From contig NZ_JAMTCD010000019.1 in assembly GCF_025370255.1 (NCBI RefSeq), positions 32,032 to 96,031 of the forward strand: DNA of 64,000 bases. The letters are read 5' to 3'. Shown here piece after piece: positions 57,691 through 64,000 of this stretch. Both the position numbers and the translations under genes were made by a program. The stretch is from Shewanella holmiensis (lineage in GTDB: Bacteria > Pseudomonadota > Gammaproteobacteria > Enterobacterales > Shewanellaceae). The notes beneath the pieces were generated by a model. The model did not search any database and was not told the DNA's origin. It saw nothing but the letters and a program-made list of their open reading frames with translations. Every line of letters starts with the position of its first letter. Within the stretch, counting starts at the first letter, position 1.

Positions 57691-58815
57691 ATGCGGATCA
57701 GTGCAAATTTTGATGGCGGCAATATTGAAGTCATTAATATCGATAAACACGATGATATTCAACTTGCGATCAAACCTGATTTTGGTGGTGAGTTTTATCA
57801 GTGGTTTAATTTTCGTTTAGAAGGTGCAGTAGGCCAAACCTACACCATGCATATTAATAATGCTGGCACCGCATCTTATCCAAAAGGTTGGCAAGATTAC
57901 CAAGCCGTAGCCAGTTATGATCGCCAGCAATGGTTTCGCGTGCCTACATCTTATCAAGACGGTAAGTTAACCATTGAAGTTGAGCTAGACTGCGAAGCCA
58001 TTCAAATTGCCTATTTTGCACCTTACAGCTATGAACGTCATTTAGATTTAATCAGCGAAGTGCAATTACACCCATCGGTCAGTCTAGAGCATCTTGGTTT
58101 AACCCTAGATGGCCGTGACATGACCTTATTGAAAATCGGTGATGGCGACGAAGACAAGAAAAACATCTGGATCACAGCCAGACAGCACCCAGGTGAGACG
58201 ATGGCTGAATGGTTGGTTGAAGGTTTATTAAGCCAACTGCTAGATGGTGATAATCCAACGTCTAAGTCTTTACTGGATAAAGCCAATTTTTATGTTGTTC
58301 CTAATATGAATCCAGATGGCAGTGTGCGTGGACATCTTCGCACCAATGCCGTTGGCACAAACTTAAACCGCGAGTGGCAGACGCCGAGTTTAGAAAAAAG
58401 CCCTGAAGTGTATTATGTTGTTAACAAGATGAAAGAAACGGGCGTAGATTTATTTTATGACGTACATGGCGATGAAGGCTTACCATACGTATTCCTTGCA
58501 GGCTGTGAAGGTGTGCCAAATTACACAGATAAAATGGCCCAACTACAAAATAAATTCGTATCATCATTACAGTTAGCCAGTGCAGATTTTCAAACACAAT
58601 ATGGTTATGACAAAGATGAACCCGGTAAAGCTAATCTAACCGTTGGCTCTAATTGGGTTGCCAATACCTTCAAATGCCTATCTAACACACTTGAGATGCC
58701 GTTTAAAGATAATGCCAATTTGTCAGATCCATTTGTAGGTTGGTCTCCTGAGCGTAGTATCTATCTTGGTGAAGCGTCATTACTGGCAATGTTAGCGGTT
58801 GTTGACGATTTATAA
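57691..58815 (+). CDS. M14-family cytosolic-type carboxypeptidase
   Basis: Zinc carboxypeptidase of the M14 subgroup related to cytosolic carboxypeptidases, 374 residues without a signal peptide. The N-terminal ~120 residues form the all-beta domain found in this subgroup (FYQWFNFRLEGAVGQTYTMHI). The peptidase domain has the zinc motif QHPGE (H166, E169), NPDGSVRGHLRTNAVGTNLNREW for substrate carboxylate binding, the third zinc ligand in DVHGDEGLPY, and the general base E335 in LEMPFKD. AAGGA precedes the ATG. The substrate is unknown; trimming of acidic or amide residues from protein C-termini is seen in eukaryotic relatives. It is followed after 22 bases by a zinc-ribbon protein gene. Confidence 0.88.
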   Translation: MRISANFDGGNIEVINIDKHDDIQLAIKPDFGGEFYQWFNFRLEGAVGQTYTMHINNAGTASYPKGWQDYQAVASYDRQQWFRVPTSYQDGKLTIEVELDCEAIQIAYFAPYSYERHLDLISEVQLHPSVSLEHLGLTLDGRDMTLLKIGDGDEDKKNIWITARQHPGETMAEWLVEGLLSQLLDGDNPTSKSLLDKANFYVVPNMNPDGSVRGHLRTNAVGTNLNREWQTPSLEKSPEVYYVVNKMKETGVDLFYDVHGDEGLPYVFLAGCEGVPNYTDKMAQLQNKFVSSLQLASADFQTQYGYDKDEPGKANLTVGSNWVANTFKCLSNTLEMPFKDNANLSDPFVGWSPERSIYLGEASLLAMLAVVDDL

Positions 58816-58837
58816 TAAGTAAGAAGGGTTTTCATTA

Positions 58838-59155
58838 ATGGCATTAATTGAATGTCCTAAGTGTCAAAAGCGGATTTCCAGTCAAGCTAAACAGTGCAGC
58901 CATTGCAAAGTAAGTTTGGCCGGAAATACCGAAACATTATCTAAAATCAGTCATATTCAACACTCGAATAAACTGATGAACCACAGCTTGTTTTGCTTAA
59001 CACTGTTTATTGGTGGAGCCGTCGCTTGGTTTTGGGGCGGAGAGCAAGCCCAAGGTATACAGGCCATTGCAGCTGTGTCGTGTTTTGTTATTGGTTTTGT
59101 AGGTTATTTAATTACGCGGGTAAGACTCGTGCTACATAAGCGGAAATCTGTATGA
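58838..59155 (+). CDS. Zinc-ribbon membrane protein, function unknown
   Basis: Protein of 105 residues. The N-terminal zinc ribbon has two CxxC pairs (C6/C9 and C20/C23, ECPKCQKRISSQAKQCSHCK). Two membrane helices follow (about 52-70 and 76-98), with a basic tail RVRLVLHKRKSV, so both ends are probably cytoplasmic. Similar small ribbon-helix proteins are common and uncharacterised. It overlaps the DUF1315 gene by 4 bases and follows the M14 peptidase by 22, so the three genes are probably one operon. AGAAGGG serves as the ribosome site. Confidence 0.75.
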   Translation: MALIECPKCQKRISSQAKQCSHCKVSLAGNTETLSKISHIQHSNKLMNHSLFCLTLFIGGAVAWFWGGEQAQGIQAIAAVSCFVIGFVGYLITRVRLVLHKRKSV

Positions 59156-59433
59156 ATGATATCAACAAAGTCATTGATGAAATGCCAGAGGAAGTTTACC
59201 AAAGATTGGTGTCAGCCACCGAGCTTGGTAAATGGGAAGACGGTACTGTGTTGTCTGAAGCCCAACGCGAAAATACGTTACAAGTGATCATGCTTTATCA
59301 AGCCCGCAAACTTAAACAAACTGATCATTTTACGATTGGTGCGGGTGGTAGCATCAATGAGTTGTCTAAAACTGAACTCAAGAAGCAATTTAAGGGTGAA
59401 GCGATTGCTGAGTTTAAAGAGGCTGATATTTAG
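59152..59433 (+). CDS. DUF1315 (YeaC-type) protein
   Basis: Small cytoplasmic protein of 93 residues, clearly of the DUF1315 family: MPEEVYQRLVSATELGKWEDGTVLSEAQRENTLQVIMLYQAR matches the E. coli YeaC core. The family has no established function. It overlaps the zinc-ribbon gene by 4 bases (ATGA), which suggests translational coupling at the end of the M14 peptidase operon. The 226 bases after it carry no gene. Confidence 0.85.
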   Translation: MNDINKVIDEMPEEVYQRLVSATELGKWEDGTVLSEAQRENTLQVIMLYQARKLKQTDHFTIGAGGSINELSKTELKKQFKGEAIAEFKEADI

Positions 59434-59659
59434 GCCGTTTGGCTACATCAACTCAACCTTGGCTTACAAATGAATAAACCAGTTTTAAATAGCTAATATT
59501 TATTCGCTTATAGTCAAACTGAACTTTATGTGCTGATAACAAGGCAAATTACTCGGTAATCACTTGTTTATTGTAAGTGAATTGAACGTCGTAATATTTA
59601 TAAGTTAATGTTTTATAAGTGTTTCATGTTGTATGTAAAAGTTAAGTTGCGTAACCATT

Positions 59660-59689
59660 AAAAAAGCGAGCCATTGGCTCGCTTTTTTT
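59660..59689. terminator. Bidirectional terminator-like hairpin
   Basis: AAAAAGCGAGCCA and TGGCTCGCTTTTT form a perfect 13-base inverted repeat with A and T runs on both sides. It lies 227 bases after the DUF1315 stop. It may end that operon or a minus-strand transcript from the gap before the sensor gene. Confidence 0.75.
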
Positions 59690-59973
59690 ATCAGTAAACT
59701 GTTTCTAATCAAGATATTAATCTCTTCAACGCTAGTTAAAGCAGAATAAATGACCATCAGGCTCTGTGTAAAGCCGACAAAAGTATTCCAAGCCTCAATC
59801 GTTGCTATTACCTGTATCTTGCGTAAATCATCTTGTTTCAAGGTTTAGTATTGATTGCTTATTAATAGGGTATTGAACATCTTATATACTTAACCTGTTC
59901 ATTAAGTTATCTTTAATTACACAAAATTTTATTGATTATCGCGATGTGCTGTTATTCAGCGAACAGGTTATTT

Positions 59974-62900
59974 ATGCAAATTAAGTTTGATGCATCAGTC
60001 GTATATTTTAAGGGTTTATTTGAGCCGTTTGTTGGCCGAATGGTGTATTTTTGCATACTCATGATGTCTTGTTTTCCCCCAGCGTTAGTCAGCAGTGCTG
60101 AGCTGACATTGTATGATGTATCTGAGCCCTTTGTGGTTAACGTTGGTGAGGATGGCAGTTACCCAAATGGATTTATTACTTCCATTATTCAAGATAGTAA
60201 TAGGGATATTTGGTTTGGCACTTATGAAGGATTAGTGCGTTATGATTCGCACGACTTTACAAGTTACAAGCATGATCCCCAAGATAATAAAACCATTTCA
60301 GGTAATCTCATTACCCATATTACGCCAGACAATGATGGCGGTATTTGGATTTCCAGTTATTCAACTGGCTTAACCTACTTCAATATCAATAAACAAATTT
60401 TAACTCAGTACACCGAACAGACAGAAACTCAACCAGGTTTAGCATCAAACATCGTTATGGCGACATTGCTTGATGGCGACACGTTATGGGTTGGAACCGC
60501 CAAAGGACTAAATCTGATTGATCTTAAGGATAATTCAATCAAATTTTTTGACTATCATCTTGATAAAGATGCGAAAAAAGGTGGTGTGACGTCATTAGCC
60601 AAAGATGCCGAGGGTAAAATTTGGCTTGGAACGACAAAAGGTTTGTATTTTGTTGATCAAGCTAACTCGATAATTGTGCCTGTATTAACACCCAGCATAA
60701 AGGGCAAAAGCGTTTACCGCTTACTTTATTCAGATCAAAATAAACTTTGGTTAGGCACTCAAAAACATGGTATTGCATATTTAGATACCCACACCCAGCA
60801 AGTTACTTGGTTAAAGTCTTCAAAATCACAAGACATGGATACTGCCTGGGTAATGGACTTTACTGTAGTGAATGACACTGAAATGTGGGTTGCCACTTTT
60901 GGTGGTGGTATCGTGATGGTCGACCAGCAAAAAAATAAAATCAAAGGCCATTTAAACCATCATAAAAAAGGTAAAAAAGGCTTAGTGTCCAATGATGTCA
61001 GCACAGTGTTTATGAGTGAAGATAAGCAGGTGTGGATTGGACATTGGGGTAAATATGTCCAAAAGACAAACCTGCAAGTTACATTTGTGAGAACATTTGA
61101 TATCGCATCCTTTGGCCTTTTTGATGAAACGGTCAATGCAATAACCGAATTAAACAATGGGACTTTATTATTAGGTAATGACCAACTTATAGCTGTCACG
61201 ATAGAGAATAACGCGCTAGCGGCAAACTCAATCCCAAGCGTTGAGCATGCGTTAAATCAAGACATCATAACCACCTTATCGCAAGACAGTCACGGCAATA
61301 TTTGGGTCGGAACTCGGCAATCTGGTTTGCTACAGTTTGATGAGCAGTTTGCGCTAATTAATCACTTTAACGACAAAAATGATTTTCCTCATCAAGTCAT
61401 CCGTTTCTTAATACCATCATCTGATGGTGGTATGTGGATAGGCTCGAATGGCTTGAGTAAATGGGACCCCAAGCAAGGCTTTATCCATTTTAATATCCCT
61501 GCCAATAATCGTCTGCAAAGTGAAAGTATGCTTGAAGCAACAGATGGAACATTATGGTTGGCATCATTTGGGCAACTTTATCGCGTATTGCCTCAATCAA
61601 ATAAGCTCGAATTAGTCATTAAAAATGTCAGCGATATTCATCCCTTAGCGGGAAACTTAATTAGCAGTTTGGTTGAAGATAAACAGCAAAATTTATACTT
61701 TTTGTCGAATAATCGCCTGTTCTCATTATTGACTAGCAACAGTAACGCAATTGAGGTTGAACTTGCTCCTTTGTATGCCGACTTCAGTATTGATGGTGTT
61801 CGAAATTTAGTGATAGATGCAGCACAAAACATCTGGACAGACAAAGAGTTTATTGATTTAGCTGCAAAGTCCAAAACAAAATTTTATCGTCGAGATGGGA
61901 TTGATATTGGCACGGGATGGAATGGCGGAAAATTAGTCAGTCACAATGCTAATATTTTCTTTGTCGGAAGTCGGGGATTAATGGTAATCGATCCTAAGCT
62001 AGCTGTAACGGCTCCAATTAGCAGCAAAGTTTACATCACTAATTTAGCTTTAGATGGAAACTCTCAACGACTATCCAATGCCGAAGTGATGATTAAACCT
62101 GAAACTTCCGAAATCACTTTTGAGCTTAATGCGAAAAACTTTAATGATTCCTCTGTCATGCAATACCAATATCGACTTAATGGTATGAGTGATGAGTGGA
62201 TCCCGATTTCATTTAAACAACGATACATCACCTTTAGAGATTTACCCCCAAGGGAATATCTGTTTAGTGCAAGAGCTAAAAATATAGACAATGGTGCTAT
62301 CAGTCTTGAAACTTCCTATGCCTTCAAAGTACTTCCGCACTGGTTTGAAACGGTTTGGTTTAGAGGCTGCGCTGTATTAGCCTGTTTGGGGTTGATCTTT
62401 TTTGGGCACGCGTTAAGAGTTAATTTAGTTAAAAAGCAAAATGCGGAACTTGAATTACTTGTTCAAGAGAGAACAAAGGAATTGGAACAAAAAAATGCGC
62501 ACATTGAAGAGCTAGCCAATCACGATCCGCTAACTTCACTGCCTAATTTAAGGCTTGCTACCGATAGATTGTCGGAAGCCTTAAAGCGTTCTAAACGTGA
62601 CAATAACATGACCGCAGTGATCTATTTTGATTTAGACGGCTTTAAGTTAATTAACGATACTTATGGGCATAATACCGGCGATTTTATTCTTCAATCCGTT
62701 GCCGATCGTGTAACCAAATTAATTAGAGAAACCGATACCTTATGTCGAATAGGTGGTGATGAGTTTTTACTTATCTTAAGTGGTATCGAGCGTCGTGAGT
62801 TAATTGAACAATTATGTGAACGCATACTCAACGAATTTACCCAAAGTGTAGATTGGGAAGGGCATCAATTAATGATCAGAATGAGCATTGGCGTAGCAGT

Positions 62901-63009
62901 TTACCCAATTCACGGTGAAAACGGTAAAGCGTTAATTCACCGTGCGGATACCGTCATGTACCAAGTTAAAAAAACCGGTAAATTTAATTATAAAATCGAT
63001 GATTTTTAA
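59974..63009 (+). CDS. Two-component-regulator-propeller sensor diguanylate cyclase
   Basis: Membrane diguanylate cyclase of about 1011 residues. A signal segment (MVYFCILMMSCFPPALVSSA) is followed by a large periplasmic beta-propeller with repeated Reg_prop units (DIWFGTYEGLVRY, TLWVGTAKGLNLI, KIWLGTTKGLYFV, NIWVGTRQSGLLQF and more). A Y_Y_Y-type domain comes next (YQYRLNGMSDEWIPIS, about 700-790), then a membrane helix (about 800-822) and a coiled coil. The GGDEF domain has GGDEF intact at 927-931 and the I-site RETD before it. The layout copies Bacteroidetes hybrid sugar sensors with the kinase replaced by a cyclase. The frame opens at 59932, but AGG is spaced for the ATG at 59974. The ligand is unknown. 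Confidence 0.9.
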   Translation: MQIKFDASVVYFKGLFEPFVGRMVYFCILMMSCFPPALVSSAELTLYDVSEPFVVNVGEDGSYPNGFITSIIQDSNRDIWFGTYEGLVRYDSHDFTSYKHDPQDNKTISGNLITHITPDNDGGIWISSYSTGLTYFNINKQILTQYTEQTETQPGLASNIVMATLLDGDTLWVGTAKGLNLIDLKDNSIKFFDYHLDKDAKKGGVTSLAKDAEGKIWLGTTKGLYFVDQANSIIVPVLTPSIKGKSVYRLLYSDQNKLWLGTQKHGIAYLDTHTQQVTWLKSSKSQDMDTAWVMDFTVVNDTEMWVATFGGGIVMVDQQKNKIKGHLNHHKKGKKGLVSNDVSTVFMSEDKQVWIGHWGKYVQKTNLQVTFVRTFDIASFGLFDETVNAITELNNGTLLLGNDQLIAVTIENNALAANSIPSVEHALNQDIITTLSQDSHGNIWVGTRQSGLLQFDEQFALINHFNDKNDFPHQVIRFLIPSSDGGMWIGSNGLSKWDPKQGFIHFNIPANNRLQSESMLEATDGTLWLASFGQLYRVLPQSNKLELVIKNVSDIHPLAGNLISSLVEDKQQNLYFLSNNRLFSLLTSNSNAIEVELAPLYADFSIDGVRNLVIDAAQNIWTDKEFIDLAAKSKTKFYRRDGIDIGTGWNGGKLVSHNANIFFVGSRGLMVIDPKLAVTAPISSKVYITNLALDGNSQRLSNAEVMIKPETSEITFELNAKNFNDSSVMQYQYRLNGMSDEWIPISFKQRYITFRDLPPREYLFSARAKNIDNGAISLETSYAFKVLPHWFETVWFRGCAVLACLGLIFFGHALRVNLVKKQNAELELLVQERTKELEQKNAHIEELANHDPLTSLPNLRLATDRLSEALKRSKRDNNMTAVIYFDLDGFKLINDTYGHNTGDFILQSVADRVTKLIRETDTLCRIGGDEFLLILSGIERRELIEQLCERILNEFTQSVDWEGHQLMIRMSIGVAVYPIHGENGKALIHRADTVMYQVKKTGKFNYKIDDF

Positions 63010-63394
63010 ACGAGTAACATGGCAGGCACGTTAATCCTGTTACATAGCCTGTATCGTGGTAATTTATCCCTTTAGTTATCCTTTTATTAAGGGTACTGTT
63101 TTTGTATACAGTGATAATGGTTTTTCGCAGGTATCTTGATTACATTGACAATTAATCAGTCTAAAGTCGCACAATAAAGAATCGTGTCTTGTTATAAGTA
63201 TCAGATATTTAATGATTAAAATTTTTAAGCCATTGCAATATCCACTTTTAACGCGCAATCTCGCTTTTATTTGACAGTCGAGTTAAATAAAACTGCTTTA
63301 CATCAATAAGATAGTAAATGTAGGATGTTATAAATCAATAACTTGTATGGCCGACTTTATCGGGCGTGCCGTTCAATAAGCTGTTATAAGCCTT
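63010..63394. other. Intergenic stretch with possible attC-like end
   Basis: This 385-base AT-rich gap contains no supported gene. Its last part (about 63338-63391) has inverted stretches: ATAAC with GTTAT, TTGTATGGC with GCCGTTCAA (7 of 9 paired) and CCGA with TCGG. It ends in GTTATAAGCC at 63383-63392. This resembles the 3' end of an integron attC recombination site just before the next gene, but the asymmetry of the spacers is imperfect. Confidence 0.35.
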
Positions 63395-63919
63395 ATGAAT
63401 ATATATGAAGCATTAGAGTTTTTAAAAAAACATCAGCCACTACCAACTGATGAACAAATTTCAGCGAATGAGATTGATACATTTAATAAGGTTATGAACT
63501 ACTTTATTGATAATCCAGATGAACGATGTATTCCGTTGATGATGAATGCATTCGGTGACGAAGATGGTTTTGGTGTGTATCAGTTATGCGATGATGTATT
63601 TAATAAATATGAGCCTTCAAAAGTGATGCCTCATATTAAATTAGCATTAACGAGTGAGTATTATGGTGTTCGTTATTGGGCTAGCCAGTGGGCAATGGAT
63701 ATTAATGATATAGGCTTGTTTCCTGAGTTGAAGCTTATGCTCCAAAATCCAATAGATGAAGAAGCACATTATTACTGTGTTGCTGCATTAATGGATATTT
63801 GGAATAAAATACCTGAAACAGAAGTCTCAGATACAATAATTCATTTTGGTTCTCTATCTACTAATCCTGACATATTAGAGTTAATAGAAGAGCATAAGAA
63901 TGTGTTAGCCGGCTTATAA
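63395..63919 (+). CDS. Small HEAT-like repeat protein, possible integron cassette gene
   Basis: Hypothetical protein of 174 residues made of paired helices: EALEFLKKHQPLPTDEQI, VMPHIKLALTSEYYGVRYWASQWAMDI, LFPELKLMLQNPIDEEAHYYCVAALMDIW. The pattern suits HEAT-like repeats, as seen in some immunity proteins and protein-interaction modules, but I do not recognise the family. The ATG starts two bases after GTTATAAGCC, and the last codons plus stop lie in GGCTTATAAT, the near-inverse sequence. There is no clear promoter or ribosome site. Tight packing between inverse core-like sequences is what an integron gene cassette shows. Function is unknown. Confidence 0.7.
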   Translation: MNIYEALEFLKKHQPLPTDEQISANEIDTFNKVMNYFIDNPDERCIPLMMNAFGDEDGFGVYQLCDDVFNKYEPSKVMPHIKLALTSEYYGVRYWASQWAMDINDIGLFPELKLMLQNPIDEEAHYYCVAALMDIWNKIPETEVSDTIIHFGSLSTNPDILELIEEHKNVLAGL

Positions 63920-64000
63920 TCGGGTAGCTGGAGGTATCTAGCCTCCAGCCCCCACACCACCCTGCATGCGGCTCCGCACAGGGCGGTTCATTTAGAACCC
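63920..64000 (-). mobile_element. Group II intron 3' end (domains V-VI), runs off right edge
   Basis: On the minus strand, GAACCGCCCTGTGCGG, then GCCGCATGCAGGGTGGTGTGG folds into a domain-V-like hairpin (about 63958-63990). A second hairpin, CTGGAGG/CCTCCAG (63928-63948), fits domain VI. The stretch ends CTACCCGATT, which I recall as the usual 3' end of bacterial group IIC introns. The 3' boundary falls at about 63918-63921, next to ATAAGCC, an integron core-like sequence. The intron-encoded reverse transcriptase would lie beyond 64000 on the minus strand. This is identified from memory of the family pattern and not from a covariance search. Confidence 0.6.

Noticed and set aside
59605..59841. 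Minus-strand 78-residue open frame in the gap before the propeller sensor gene
   Set aside because: It starts with TTG without a ribosome site and reads straight through the terminator-like hairpin at 59660-59689. A small RNA ending at that hairpin is possible but has no visible promoter.
63076..63258. Minus-strand 60-residue open frame in the last large gap
   Set aside because: Weak ribosome site, cysteine-rich and basic without pattern, in AT-rich DNA; no sign of coding.

Overview
The window looks like a chromosomal segment of a marine gammaproteobacterium of the genus Shewanella or a close relative. The main reasons are the order lrp-ftsK-lolA-rarA-crcB-serS, a tusDCBE cluster next to a yccA-type gene, the Entner-Doudoroff operon zwf-pgl-edd-eda divergent from hexR with pykA beyond it, low-to-moderate GC, TonB receptors of the Shewanella/Alteromonas sugar type, and many c-di-GMP and chemotaxis proteins. 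The genus assignment is inferred from gene content and remembered family sequences, not from a search.

Layout. 1-3980: a sugar-utilisation locus (TonB receptor running off the left edge, GH13 alpha-glucosidase, GluP/FucP-type permease) around a 0.5 kb divergent control region with two copies of a palindromic operator. 4215-7823: an RsmB-like RNA methyltransferase and a GAF-PAS-GGDEF-EAL protein. 8024-16633: ald, lrp, ftsK, lolA, rarA, crcB, serS and a tiny membrane ORF. 16786-18902 (minus): the tRNA 2-thiouridylation sulfur relay tusDCBE and a YccA-type membrane protein. 19206-21490: punR/punC. 21580-37264: an accessory block between tRNA-Ser(TGA) and pykA. It holds degenerate tRNA-tail repeats, an IS3 remnant, two chemoreceptors, two large GGDEF-EAL proteins, a truncated GGDEF gene, an IS4-family transposase fragment, a truncated TonB receptor and a frameshifted membrane gene. 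37533-45171: pykA, hexR, zwf-pgl-edd-eda with HexR-like sites. 45184-59433: housekeeping genes (pabB, class I fumarase, S9 peptidase, marC-type, tRNA-Ser(GGA), DEAD-box helicase, DUF885 lipoprotein, response regulator, M14 peptidase, DUF1315), with a MITE-like repeat present as one complete and two partial copies. 59974-63009: a beta-propeller sensor diguanylate cyclase. 63395-64000: a small HEAT-like gene that looks like an integron cassette, directly abutted by the 3' end of a group II intron that runs off the right edge.

How it works together. Sugars enter through the TonB receptor, are cut to glucose by the GH13 enzyme and imported by the permease. Glucose is then burned by the HexR-controlled Entner-Doudoroff pathway and PykA encoded 37 kb away. 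The c-di-GMP and chemotaxis proteins suggest active switching between swimming and attachment. The strongest candidates for something new are the TA-flanked inverted-repeat element and its half copies, the tRNA-Ser tail repeats, the intron/cassette junction at the right edge, and the frameshifted membrane gene at 36711-37264.
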